A stretch of 64,000 nucleotides of DNA from Marivivens geojensis. GTDB lineage: Bacteria > Pseudomonadota > Alphaproteobacteria > Rhodobacterales > Rhodobacteraceae. The number at the start of each line of letters is the position of its first letter. Position 1 is the stretch's first letter. Under the pieces are notes generated by a model. The model did not search any database, was not told the DNA's origin, and saw only the letters and a list, made by a program, of their open reading frames with translations. The stretch is taken from positions 1-64,000 of the forward strand of contig NZ_JALKCU010000001.1 of NCBI RefSeq assembly GCF_023540835.1, written 5' to 3'. Both the position numbers and the translations under genes were made by a program. Positions 27,759-35,737 of the stretch are shown here, one piece after another.

Positions 27759-28106
27759 TTACTGTATCCGCAGGAAATTCGGATCAACCCGACGCCAGAA
27801 ATGCAGGAGGTCCTCGGCAACCGAAGGAACCTGCCCCATCGACTGAACGGCATGCACATCCGCCGAAATCAAAGCAGATAGACGATAGCCCAGTGGGATC
27901 ACAGGATCGGACGCAGCTGCCTCGCCAAAACTGTCTTCGATCGCTTCAGTTGCAGAGGTGACCGCATATACAAGCGCCAAAGCCGGCTGATCTGGCCAAC
28001 GCTCAGCCATTTTGCGCACCATCGCACGTTTGCGATCCTCGTTCCCCGACAGGAGTTCCTCCATCGCAAATTCAATCATTTCATCTAATGGCGCGGCTCT
28101 CGTCAT
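27759..28106 (-). CDS. Uncharacterised small helical protein, paralogue B
   Basis: A 115-aa protein paralogous to the gene just downstream, with the same order of blocks: an N-terminal MIEFA-EEL helix, the R-WP-QPAL motif, a long helix with VTSATEAIEDSF, a central YRLSALISADV helix, and the C-terminal FWRRVDPNFL. The 67-nt spacer to paralogue A is AT-rich and contains GATTC and TTAA, so paralogue A may have its own promoter. It could be a regulator or a structural helical-bundle protein; function unknown. Conservation of the terminal WRR-DP-FL motif suggests a functional surface. Confidence 0.6.
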   Translation of the reverse strand: MTRAAPLDEMIEFAMEELLSGNEDRKRAMVRKMAERWPDQPALALVYAVTSATEAIEDSFGEAAASDPVIPLGYRLSALISADVHAVQSMGQVPSVAEDLLHFWRRVDPNFLRIQ

Positions 28107-28253
28107 TGCCCCATGTCCTCGTCAAAATTTGCCCCACGCAACGACTCTATTCAATCTTTCCGCGAATGTCCTGCATTTGTTAAGATTTTGATTAACTCCT
28201 AAAATACAGAGACTTTACTACCTCATAGTGGCGCAAAATCACGAACACATCCG

Positions 28254-28265
28254 TACAAATTTGTA
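28254..28265. repeat. Perfect 12-bp palindrome
   Basis: TACAAATTTGTA is a perfect palindrome in the AT-rich gap between the tRNA-Arg gene and the upstream end of the 27759-28106 gene. It could be an operator; no adjacent regulator can be assigned. Confidence 0.3.
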
Positions 28266-28294
28266 TCGCTAAAGTTGTGCGGAATATTGGGATT

Positions 28295-28371
28295 TGGTGA
28301 CCCCGACAGGACTTGAACCTGTAACCTGCCCCTTAGGAGGGGGCTGCTCTATCCAGTTGAGCCACGGGGCC
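28295..28371 (-). tRNA. tRNA-Arg (anticodon CCT)
   Basis: A full cloverleaf reads on the minus strand. The acceptor GGCCCCG pairs with CGGGGTC, followed by discriminator A and an encoded CCA. The anticodon loop TCCTAAG sits on a GC-rich stem, and the T-arm contains GGTTCAAGTCC. The gene is 77 nt including CCA. Confidence 0.93.
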
Positions 28372-28482
28372 ATCACTGCCTTGAATGCCTCCCTTTGTTT
28401 CGGGCGTCAATCGTTCGGGCTTGGACTGACGCGGAATGTGTGGATAAATGCAGAGTAATAATACTGTTACAGGACGAATGCC

Positions 28483-29508
28483 GTGAAAGCTCCTAGCAAA
28501 CGCCCCCTTACACTTCGCGACGTGTCCGAGGCATCTGGCGTCAGCGAAATGACTGTCAGCCGCGTTTTACGCAACAAGGGGGACGTCAGCGATGCGACCC
28601 GCAAACGGGTGCAGGATGCTGCAAAGTCGCTCGGCTACGTTCCGAACAAAATTGCAGGCGCGCTGGCATCGCAACGTGTGAATCTGGTCGCCGTGATCAT
28701 CCCCAGCCTAGGGAACATGGTTTTCCCCGAAGTGCTGTCTGGCATTTCCGAGATTTTGGCCGACACAGACCTGCAGCCCGTTGTGGGCGTGACGGATTAC
28801 CTTCCCGAGAAAGAAGAAAAAGTCCTGTTCGAGATGCTGTCATGGCGTCCATCGGGCGTGATCATCGCAGGCCTTGAGCATTCTGATGCGTCGCGCGCAA
28901 TGCTGCGTCAGGCCGGCTGCCCAGTGGTCGAGATCATGGACGTCGACGGCCACCCTGTTGATGCCTGTGTCGGCATTTCCCATCGACGCGCTGGTCGTAA
29001 AATGGCGGAATCGATCCTCCAGAACGGCTATCGCAAAATAGGCTTTATTGGGACGAAGATGCCGCTCGACCACCGAGCTCGGAAGCGGTTTGAAGGTTTC
29101 ACACAGACGCTCGCCAAAGCTGGGATAGAGATCTCGGATCAAGAGTTCTATTCTGGCGGTTCAGCGCTGGCGAAAGGGCGCGAACTGACTGAAAAGATGC
29201 TCAAGCGCAGCCCCGACCTCGACTTCATGTATTTTTCCAACGACATGATCGGCGCAGGTGGTCTGCTCTACCTCATCGAGCAAGGTTACGACATTCCGGG
29301 CCGCATCGGGATTGCTGGCTTTAACGGCGTTGAGCTGTTGGACGGTTTGCCGCGCAAGTTGGCATCTATGGACGCGTGCCGCCGCGAGATTGGCCGCCGT
29401 GCAGCGCAGATCCTTGCGGATCGTGTGACCAACCCAGACGCGGATGAAGGCCTCGTCGTTGAGCTAACGCCAAAGCTGCAGCCTGGCGACACGCTCAACC
29501 GCTCGTAA
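28483..29508 (+). CDS. LacI-family transcriptional regulator (GntR/gluconate-type)
   Basis: DNA-binding repressor or activator (341 aa). The N-terminal helix-turn-helix is LRDVSEASGVSEMTVSRVLR, followed by the hinge helix region (PNKIAGALASQR). The periplasmic-binding-protein-like sensor domain follows (VAVIIPSLGNMVFPEVLSGI, IGFIGTKMPLDHRARKRFEGF), with the dimer/ligand segment GIAGFNGVELLDGLPRKLAS near the C-terminus. The style is like GntR-type members for sugar acids. No sugar catabolic genes are adjacent, so the target is probably elsewhere. It starts at GTG 28483 and ends at a clear terminator, separate from the downstream cassette. Confidence 0.9.
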   Translation: MKAPSKRPLTLRDVSEASGVSEMTVSRVLRNKGDVSDATRKRVQDAAKSLGYVPNKIAGALASQRVNLVAVIIPSLGNMVFPEVLSGISEILADTDLQPVVGVTDYLPEKEEKVLFEMLSWRPSGVIIAGLEHSDASRAMLRQAGCPVVEIMDVDGHPVDACVGISHRRAGRKMAESILQNGYRKIGFIGTKMPLDHRARKRFEGFTQTLAKAGIEISDQEFYSGGSALAKGRELTEKMLKRSPDLDFMYFSNDMIGAGGLLYLIEQGYDIPGRIGIAGFNGVELLDGLPRKLASMDACRREIGRRAAQILADRVTNPDADEGLVVELTPKLQPGDTLNRS

Positions 29509-29527
29509 TTTGATCGATTGCAAAGAG

Positions 29528-29561
29528 AATCAGCGCAAAATTTTTGTGCTGATTTCTTTTT
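29528..29561 (+). terminator. Terminator after the LacI-family gene
   Basis: AATCAGCGCAAAA pairs with TTTTGTGCTGATT (one G.T pair), followed by TCTTTTTC. It isolates the regulator from the ATP-grasp cassette. Confidence 0.8.
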
Positions 29562-29684
29562 CAGCCCCAGACAGTGCATTTGCCGGGGTGAAATTGCCTA
29601 TTTATTAAACAAAAGACCATTTCACATGCGAAACCAATCATAGTTCCAATTGTGCGCCCCATGCTCGCTTCTAAGATCGAGACC

Positions 29685-31112
29685 ATGGAAAAGCCCAATA
29701 TTTTTGACGAAATGACAGGTGTAAATGGGGACGACATTCGCGCCCCATACACGGATTTCAACGCATGGTTCGACGGCGAAGAACCAGCCCGATTGCGTAA
29801 AAAACAGAGGGAGGCGGAAGACCTCTTTCGCCTCACTGGTATCACCTTCAACGTCTATGGGCGCGCCGCCGCATCAGAGCGATTGATCCCGTTCGACATC
29901 GTGCCGCGCGTTATTTCGGGACGCGAATGGGCTCGACTGTCACGCGGGATCGAACAACGCGTTCGTGCGATCAACGCCTTTCTTTATGACATCTACCACC
30001 GGCAAGAGATCGTGCGTGCTGGGCGGCTACCTGCGGAAATGATCTCAAAGAACGCGGCCTTCTTGCCGCAAATGATGGGCGTCAGTCCCGCAGGTGGTGT
30101 GTACACGCATATTGTCGGCATCGACCTCGTCCGCACGGGGCCTGACGAATTCTACGTCCTCGAAGATAACGCGCGCACGCCTTCTGGGGTGAGCTACATG
30201 CTCGAAAACCGCGAAACGATGCTGCAGATGTTTCCAGAACTGTTTGCACGCAATCGAGTTTTGCCTGTCTCGAATTACCCTAAGATGCTGCGCCGCTCCC
30301 TAGCCGCTTGCGCACCAGCCGCTACCTCCGACAAACCGACGGTCGCTGTTCTGACCCCAGGCATCTACAATTCTGCCTACTACGAACACAGCTTCCTCGC
30401 TGACAAAATGGGCGTCGAATTGGTTGAGGGCCACGACCTACGGGTCGTCGATGGGCGCGTCGCGATGCGAACGACCGAAGGGTACAAAGCAATCGACGTT
30501 CTGTATCGCCGCGTGGATGATGACTACCTCGATCCGCTGAATTTCAATCCTGACAGCCAGCTCGGCGTTCCAGGTATCATGGACGTCTATAAGGCGGGCG
30601 GCATAACAATCGCCAACGCTCCCGGAACAGGGATCGCCGACGACAAGGCAATTTATAGCTACATGCCTGACATCGTCGAATTCTACACTGGTGAAAAAGC
30701 TATCCTGCAGAACGTCCCGACATGGCGCTGTAGCGAACCCGATAGCCTCGCTTATGTCCTCGACAACCTGTCCGAATTGGTCGTCAAAGAAGTTCATGGA
30801 TCTGGCGGCTACGGGATGCTCATTGGACCGACCGCGACGAAAAAGGACATCGAGACGTTCCGCCGAAAACTCAAACTGCGGCCATCGAACTACATCGCAC
30901 AACCGACGCTATCGCTCTCGACCGTGCCTATTTTTACGCGCTCGGGCCTCGCACCACGTCATGTAGATCTGCGACCGTTTGTTCTGGTCAGCCCAGACCG
31001 TATCGACATCACACCGGGGGGACTGACGCGCGTCGCCCTCAAGAAAGGAAGCCTTGTCGTGAACTCTTCGCAAGGTGGCGGCACCAAAGACACTTGGGTT
31101 CTGGAGGAATAA
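29685..31112 (+). CDS. Circularly permuted type 2 ATP-grasp protein
   Basis: ATP-grasp ligase of the circularly permuted type 2 group (DUF404/DUF407), 475 aa. It is predicted to activate a carboxylate with ATP and join it to an amine, although no substrate is known. Signatures include FDEMTGVNGDDIRAPY at the start, LTGITFNVYG, EFYVLEDNARTPSGVSYML, RRVDDDYLDPL, the glycine-rich HGSGGYGMLIGP loop, and C-terminal RVALKKGSLVVNSSQGGGTKD. The ATG at 29685 is preferred; a GTG at 29652 is upstream. It is the first gene of the cassette with alpha-E, transglutaminase and Anbu, with only 3 nt to the next gene. Confidence 0.9.
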   Translation: MEKPNIFDEMTGVNGDDIRAPYTDFNAWFDGEEPARLRKKQREAEDLFRLTGITFNVYGRAAASERLIPFDIVPRVISGREWARLSRGIEQRVRAINAFLYDIYHRQEIVRAGRLPAEMISKNAAFLPQMMGVSPAGGVYTHIVGIDLVRTGPDEFYVLEDNARTPSGVSYMLENRETMLQMFPELFARNRVLPVSNYPKMLRRSLAACAPAATSDKPTVAVLTPGIYNSAYYEHSFLADKMGVELVEGHDLRVVDGRVAMRTTEGYKAIDVLYRRVDDDYLDPLNFNPDSQLGVPGIMDVYKAGGITIANAPGTGIADDKAIYSYMPDIVEFYTGEKAILQNVPTWRCSEPDSLAYVLDNLSELVVKEVHGSGGYGMLIGPTATKKDIETFRRKLKLRPSNYIAQPTLSLSTVPIFTRSGLAPRHVDLRPFVLVSPDRIDITPGGLTRVALKKGSLVVNSSQGGGTKDTWVLEE

Positions 31113-31115
31113 GAG

Positions 31116-32060
31116 ATGCTGGGAAAAACAGCCGGCGGCCTCTTCTGGATGTTCCGCTATCTTGAACGATCCGAAAACACGGCGCGCCTTATCGAAGCGG
31201 GACTGCGCATCGCCCTAACCCGAAGCGGATCAACGGACGAAGAATGGATCAGCGTTATGCAGACTGCTGCCGTTCTTGATGGTTACAATGTGGCCTACGA
31301 CGGCGTCGTCACCCGTGATCAGGTAATCGACTGGATGCTCCGCGACCGCGACAACCCATCCAGCGTCCTAAACGCCGTCGAATACGCACGCAACAATGCA
31401 AAAACCGTTCGCACAGCCCTGACTCGAGAAGTTTGGGAGGCCGTGAACGAATGCTGGATGTCGCTCAAATCCGCGCTCGCTCGCAAGGTAGCGGAACGTG
31501 ACCTACCGCATGTCCTTCAGTTGATACGCCAACGCAGCGCCTATGTGCGCGGTGCGCTTCACGGGACGATGCTGCGGAATGATATCTACAACTTCGCACG
31601 CATCGGCACGTTTTCGGAGCGGGCAGACAACACAGCGCGCATCCTCGATGTGAAATACTACGTGCTGCTGCCATCCGCGATGGCCGTTGGGTCGTCGCTC
31701 GACAACGTCCAATGGCAAACGATACTGCGGTCCGTATCGGCCGAAGGCGGTTTCCAGATGGCCTATGGCCAAGACCCGCGTCCACGCGAAATCGCGCAAT
31801 TCCTCATCCTAGATCGGCGAATGCCGCGCAGTCTCGCGTTCTGCATAGAGAAAATGCGGGCGAACCTTGGCTACCTGATGTCGGACTATCAGACGCGGTT
31901 GCCCTGTCACGATCTGGCCGAAAAGCTCGCACTCCAAACCATGCAGTCCAGCATTGATGAGATTTTCGACACTGGTCTGCACGAATACATCCAGCTTTTC
32001 CTAAAGGACAACGCTCTCCTCGGCCAGCAAATCGAAGTTGATTATCGTTTCACACAATGA
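31116..32060 (+). CDS. Alpha-E domain protein (DUF403)
   Basis: Helical alpha-E domain protein (314 aa), regularly encoded beside circularly permuted ATP-grasp proteins. The start MLGKTAGGLFWMFRYLERSEN is the hallmark of the family. Repeated acidic/arginine helices follow (RENAKTVRTALTREVWEAVNE-like, AFCIEKMRANLGYLMSDY). No catalytic motif is evident; the family may be a scaffold or carrier for the ligase reaction. It starts 3 nt after the ATP-grasp stop and overlaps the transglutaminase start by 4 nt, so the three proteins should be made together. Confidence 0.9.
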   Translation: MLGKTAGGLFWMFRYLERSENTARLIEAGLRIALTRSGSTDEEWISVMQTAAVLDGYNVAYDGVVTRDQVIDWMLRDRDNPSSVLNAVEYARNNAKTVRTALTREVWEAVNECWMSLKSALARKVAERDLPHVLQLIRQRSAYVRGALHGTMLRNDIYNFARIGTFSERADNTARILDVKYYVLLPSAMAVGSSLDNVQWQTILRSVSAEGGFQMAYGQDPRPREIAQFLILDRRMPRSLAFCIEKMRANLGYLMSDYQTRLPCHDLAEKLALQTMQSSIDEIFDTGLHEYIQLFLKDNALLGQQIEVDYRFTQ

Positions 32061-32860
32061 CCCAGACGCTCTCAATCCAGCACACAACGACCTATCACTA
32101 CGACGAGCCAGTGCCCTACGCGCTGCTCCAACTTCGGTTGCGTCCAAAAGATCACCATGGGCAGACCGTGCGCAATTGGGTTGTCGACGTCCAAGGCGGA
32201 AAGATCGAAGTCGAATACGATGATCAGAATTGCAACCACGTAACCTTGATCAGTTTCGACGCGGATGTGACCGAGGTCAAAGTTACCAGCAGCGGTCAGG
32301 TCGATATCAAAGAGACGAATGGCATCACGGGCCAACATCAGGGCTTCACGCCTCTGTGGCTTTTCGAACAGCCAACTCCACTGACCAAGGCGGGCCCAGC
32401 CTGTCGCAAGATCCTTGGACAAGTTTCTGGCGAAGTGGGCACGTTGGCATGGCTACACGACCTATCAAACGTAGTTCGCGCCAAGGTTGCCTATGAAATC
32501 GGTGCATCAAATGTTGGTTATTCCGCAGAGGACGCAGCACAAGCTGGATATGGCGTGTGCCAAGACCACTCGCATATCTTTATCGCTTGTTGTCGCGCTA
32601 TGAACATGCCGAGCCGCTATATCTCGGGCTATCTGATGATGGACGATCGCACGCATCAGGACGCGACACATGCTTGGGCCGAGGCCTATGTCAAAGACCT
32701 CGGATGGGTTGGTTTCGACATCTCAAATGGTATTTCGCCTGATCGTCGGTATGTGCGTGTCGCGTCAGGGCTGGACTATGCAGACGCTGCCCCTGTATCC
32801 GGAACGCGATTTGGCACCGCTTCCGAAAGCATGGCGGTCCAGTTGCAAGTGCAGCAGTAA
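32057..32860 (+). CDS. Transglutaminase-like cysteine peptidase/ligase
   Basis: Transglutaminase-fold protein (267 aa) with an N-terminal beta domain of the bacterial transglutaminase-like type (SIQHTTTYHYDEPVPYALLQL). The catalytic triad is visible: Cys168 in AGYGVCQDHSHIF, His205 in DATHAWAEAYV and Asp221 in GWVGFDISNG. There is no signal peptide, so it should act in the cytoplasm. It could hydrolyse or form amide bonds. Within the cassette it is placed after the ATP-grasp and alpha-E genes and 12 nt before Anbu, which fits an opposing or follow-on step to the ligase. Confidence 0.9.
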   Translation: MTQTLSIQHTTTYHYDEPVPYALLQLRLRPKDHHGQTVRNWVVDVQGGKIEVEYDDQNCNHVTLISFDADVTEVKVTSSGQVDIKETNGITGQHQGFTPLWLFEQPTPLTKAGPACRKILGQVSGEVGTLAWLHDLSNVVRAKVAYEIGASNVGYSAEDAAQAGYGVCQDHSHIFIACCRAMNMPSRYISGYLMMDDRTHQDATHAWAEAYVKDLGWVGFDISNGISPDRRYVRVASGLDYADAAPVSGTRFGTASESMAVQLQVQQ

Positions 32861-32872
32861 CGGACGAGTTAG

Positions 32873-33604
32873 ATGACTTATTGTGTCGGGATGCAGTTGA
32901 ACAACGGTCTGATCTTCATGTCGGACACGCGGACCAATGCGGGTGTCGACAACATTTCGACCTTCCGCAAAATGTTCACCTTCGAAGCTCTTGGTGAACG
33001 TTGCATCACCTTGATGACGGCCGGAAACCTCGCCACCACTCAAGCCGTGATCTCAATGCTCGAAGAGCGAACGAAGGCACCTGACAATCGGTCACCCTCG
33101 ATCCTCGAGGCGCCTTCCATGTTTCAGGTCGCCCGTTTGATCGGGGACACATTACGCGAAGTGATCGCGCGGAATGCCGACGCAGGGCAGCGCGCAGACT
33201 CGACCTTCAATGCCACCGTCTTGGTCGGCGGACAGATCAAGGGCAGCCCACCACGGATGTTTTTGATCTATCCCGAAGGCAACTTTATCGAAGCGAGCGA
33301 CGACACTCCGTTCTTCCAGATTGGCGAGACGAAATATGGCCGACCGATCCTCGTTCGAGCTTACGATCCCAACATGAGCTGGGAAGCCGCTGTTAAGCTG
33401 CTGCTCGTCAGCTTTGACTCGACCATCAAGGCGAACCTGTCGGTGGGCCTCCCGCTCGACCTCCAGTTCTATACGACCGACAGCTATCAGCGGGGTCTGT
33501 CGAAACGGATTACCGCAGAAGATGCGTCGTTTAGATCGATCACAGATGGCTGGGGCGACGCCCTAAAAGCCGCATTCGACAGCCTTCCCGAAATCTCACT
33601 TTGA
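32873..33604 (+). CDS. Anbu, bacterial proteasome-like peptidase
   Basis: Ntn-hydrolase of the 20S-proteasome/HslV superfamily, Anbu subgroup (243 aa). The initiator Met is followed directly by Thr in MTYCVGMQLNNGLIFMSDTR. Met removal would expose Thr1 as nucleophile, with Asp17 and Lys32 completing the site expected for Anbu. Anbu proteins form open helical rings and are reported near circularly permuted ATP-grasp, alpha-E and transglutaminase genes, exactly as here. No ATPase unfoldase partner is encoded, and Anbu substrates are not established. A 180-nt gap follows before the next gene. Confidence 0.9.
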   Translation: MTYCVGMQLNNGLIFMSDTRTNAGVDNISTFRKMFTFEALGERCITLMTAGNLATTQAVISMLEERTKAPDNRSPSILEAPSMFQVARLIGDTLREVIARNADAGQRADSTFNATVLVGGQIKGSPPRMFLIYPEGNFIEASDDTPFFQIGETKYGRPILVRAYDPNMSWEAAVKLLLVSFDSTIKANLSVGLPLDLQFYTTDSYQRGLSKRITAEDASFRSITDGWGDALKAAFDSLPEISL

Positions 33605-33784
33605 TATTTTTTTATCGTATGTTGGAGCAAATTGCTCTGACTTGTGTTATGATCCCCTTACAGCGTCTAAATATGTACGCTCATTACCCATATTAACCAT
33701 CACCTACGTCTTATGAGCACGCGTAGAACACTGCGCGTTTGCGGTATTAGCACCAGGCGCAACATCAGAGGTACCTAACTGGCC

Positions 33785-34078
33785 ATGTCTAGTCTCAAAG
33801 CAATCTCGCAACTGCGCGTTCTTCTTCGGGATATGGAACGCTCACTCGGGCTAAGCGAACTCACTGACGTTGAGCGTGACTTGCTTTCTGCAGCGGCGGA
33901 AGTGTCGATGTCCACAGGGACCCTAAAGACCGCAGACCTTATGACCCACAAGCTGACATCGTCAGTCCCACGTGCGTCTTTTTTCCGTGCGCTCCGTGTG
34001 TTGGATATGAAGGGCTATTTGGTGTCCGACGCTGACCTCGGAAAAGGCTGGTATCGTTTGAACCCTGAACTCAAATAG
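33785..34078 (+). CDS. Small winged-helix-like protein
   Basis: A 97-aa soluble protein. An N-terminal helical segment (ISQLRVLLRDMERSLGLSEL) precedes a helix-turn-helix-like core. The core includes TGTLKTADLMTHKLTSSV, then PRASFFRALRVLDMKGYLV and a wing-like DLGKGWYRLNPELK. This resembles single-domain winged-helix DNA-binding proteins, without a sensor domain. It lies downstream of the Anbu cassette but after a 180-nt AT-rich gap, so it may have its own promoter. A membrane protein gene follows 40 nt later. Function and targets are unknown. Confidence 0.55.
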   Translation: MSSLKAISQLRVLLRDMERSLGLSELTDVERDLLSAAAEVSMSTGTLKTADLMTHKLTSSVPRASFFRALRVLDMKGYLVSDADLGKGWYRLNPELK

Positions 34079-34118
34079 TGACTCTCCGAGTCGGAATATA
34101 GCGGAAGCGGCGAAACTT

Positions 34119-34661
34119 ATGAGAAATGAGGTCCTGAGAACGGTCATCGTTTCCGCCTGCTTCCTGACCGCCTTTTGGATTTCCATTTTTGTTCTGGGCC
34201 CGATCCAAAACTATTTTTTGGGTGATCTTCCCAACTACTTGAGCCTGCTTTTTCTACCGCACGGCGTCCGCCTACTGACGGCATGGCTCTATCGCGAAAA
34301 GTCGGTCCTCTACGTCTTTCCAGGTGCGCTACTGTCGCACATGTCGTCCCAAGGGATCGGAGCGATTACAGAAGCCTCTGTTTTGACGACATTGATCGGA
34401 TCAGTTGTCGGAATCGGAGGGATCCTCGCTGTCGAAGCCGCAAGCGGCACGAAAATCACCTCACTCAAATCGATGTCTCAGTGGAAATTGCTCCTTATCG
34501 CAGGAGGAATCGCCTCACTGGCCAACTCGATTCTCAATTGCTTGATCTATGGGACCGACGTGATTCAGGGGATTGGTTATTTGATCGGCGATATTTCCGG
34601 TCAATTCTTCTTGATGGTGATTTTGGTATTCGTGTTTCGAATCGAACGCCGTATGGCCTGA
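34119..34661 (+). CDS. Polytopic membrane protein of unknown function
   Basis: A 180-aa protein with about four to five membrane helices (VIVSACFLTAFWISIFVLG; LSLLFLPHGVRLLTAWLY; LIGSVVGIGGILAVEAA; LLLIAGGIASLANSILN; FFLMVILVFVF). The segment LPHGVRLLTAWLY followed by VFPGALLSH is reminiscent of MASE1-type sensory membrane domains, but no output domain follows. GGAAG lies before the ATG. It could be a small sensory or transport module paired with the winged-helix gene upstream; this is inference. A clear terminator follows. Confidence 0.5.
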   Translation: MRNEVLRTVIVSACFLTAFWISIFVLGPIQNYFLGDLPNYLSLLFLPHGVRLLTAWLYREKSVLYVFPGALLSHMSSQGIGAITEASVLTTLIGSVVGIGGILAVEAASGTKITSLKSMSQWKLLLIAGGIASLANSILNCLIYGTDVIQGIGYLIGDISGQFFLMVILVFVFRIERRMA

Positions 34662-34707
34662 AAAGCTCGGAAACCAAGAAAAACCTGTAAACTTAGGTTC
34701 AAGAAAC

Positions 34708-34736
34708 AAAAAAGGCGCCCAAAAGGCGCCTTTTTT
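34708..34736 (+). terminator. Terminator after the membrane-protein gene
   Basis: GGCGCC CAAAA GGCGCC with six A pairing with six T on the outside, ending in a T-run. It sits 47 nt after the stop. Confidence 0.88.
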
Positions 34737-34754
34737 CGTTCTCTTTAGAGAAAG

Positions 34755-34830
34755 TGGTGAGCCGTGCAGGATTCGAACCTGCGACCCACTGATTAAAAGT
34801 CAGTTGCTCTACCAACTGAGCTAACGGCCC
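34755..34830 (-). tRNA. tRNA-Lys (anticodon TTT)
   Basis: On the minus strand the acceptor GGGCCGT pairs with ACGGCTC. The D-arm AGCTCAGTTGGTAGAGC is standard, the anticodon loop contains TTT, the T-arm carries GGTTCGAATCC, and CCA is encoded after discriminator A. The gene is 76 nt. Confidence 0.95.
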
Positions 34831-34924
34831 ACTGTGGTGGGGCTTCTAGAAAGGTCGCTGGGTAGGGTCAACCCGAAAATCGCGATCTCTGGATTTAATT
34901 TTTATCGAAGCGTATACGACGACC

Positions 34925-35737
34925 ATGCGCGCAGAACAAAATACCGGCCTGCCGTTCATGAAAATGCACGGTTTGGGCAATGATTTCGTAGTCATTGATG
35001 AACGCGTCCTCGGCACTGTCGTGGACGAAGCCTTGGCTATTGCCATGGCCGATCGCCACATGGGAATCGGGTTCGATCAACTGGCAACCATTCACGAAGG
35101 CCGAAATTCGGACCTTCATCTGGTATTTTGGAACTCTGACGGATCGCAGTCTGCCGCCTGCGGAAACGCGACTCGCTGCATTGCCCGCTGGGAAATGGAC
35201 TGTACGGGAAAAACAGCCCTTGCGATCACTACAGATCGCGGCACGCTGTTCGCCAAAGATGCGGGCGATGGCCTGACCTCGGTGAATATGGGACCACCCC
35301 AGCTGAACTGGGACGAAATCCCGCTCGCACGTGAAATGGACACGTTGTCGTTGCCGATTGACGGCGCACCGACGGCGACTGGTATGGGCAACCCACACTG
35401 CACGTTCTTTGTCGACGATGCCGAGGCTGTCGATCTGACAACCTTTGGCCCCATGATCGAACATCACCCACTTTACCCCCAGCGCACGAATGTTCAGGTC
35501 GCCACTGTCATCGGTCCTGATCACATTCGTATGCGGGTTTGGGAACGCGGCGCAGGCCTGACACTCGCGTCTGGGTCGTCGTCCTGCGCGACCGCTGTCG
35601 CAGCGGCCCGCAGAGGGCTCACAGGGCGCAAGGTGCGGATTGATCTGGATGGGGGCACACTCCACATCGACTGGCGCGAGGATGGCGTCTGGATGACTGG
35701 CCCAACGGCGCATGTGTTTGATGGTACCTGGCGATGA
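34925..35737 (+). CDS. dapF: Diaminopimelate epimerase
   Basis: Converts LL- to meso-diaminopimelate for lysine and peptidoglycan synthesis (270 aa). Both catalytic cysteine segments are visible: [10 protein letters not shown] (first Cys) and [15 protein letters not shown] (second Cys). The start [15 protein letters not shown] is the family N-terminus, and MGNPHCTFF is also conserved. The first ATG at 34925 lacks a strong ribosome-binding site; an internal Met (34958) is possible. It overlaps mtaB by 4 nt (ATGA). Confidence 0.95.
   Translation: MRAEQNTGLPFMKMHGLGNDFVVIDERVLGTVVDEALAIAMADRHMGIGFDQLATIHEGRNSDLHLVFWNSDGSQSAACGNATRCIARWEMDCTGKTALAITTDRGTLFAKDAGDGLTSVNMGPPQLNWDEIPLAREMDTLSLPIDGAPTATGMGNPHCTFFVDDAEAVDLTTFGPMIEHHPLYPQRTNVQVATVIGPDHIRMRVWERGAGLTLASGSSSCATAVAAARRGLTGRKVRIDLDGGTLHIDWREDGVWMTGPTAHVFDGTWR

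Noticed and set aside
28180-28196. CtrA box candidate TTAA-N8-TTAAC
   Set aside because: The spacer is 8, not 7, so it does not meet the CtrA consensus; kept only as part of a weak finding.
33619-33696. A 25-codon frame in the gap after Anbu
   Set aside because: No ribosome-binding site of note, odd composition, and no coupling to the next gene.
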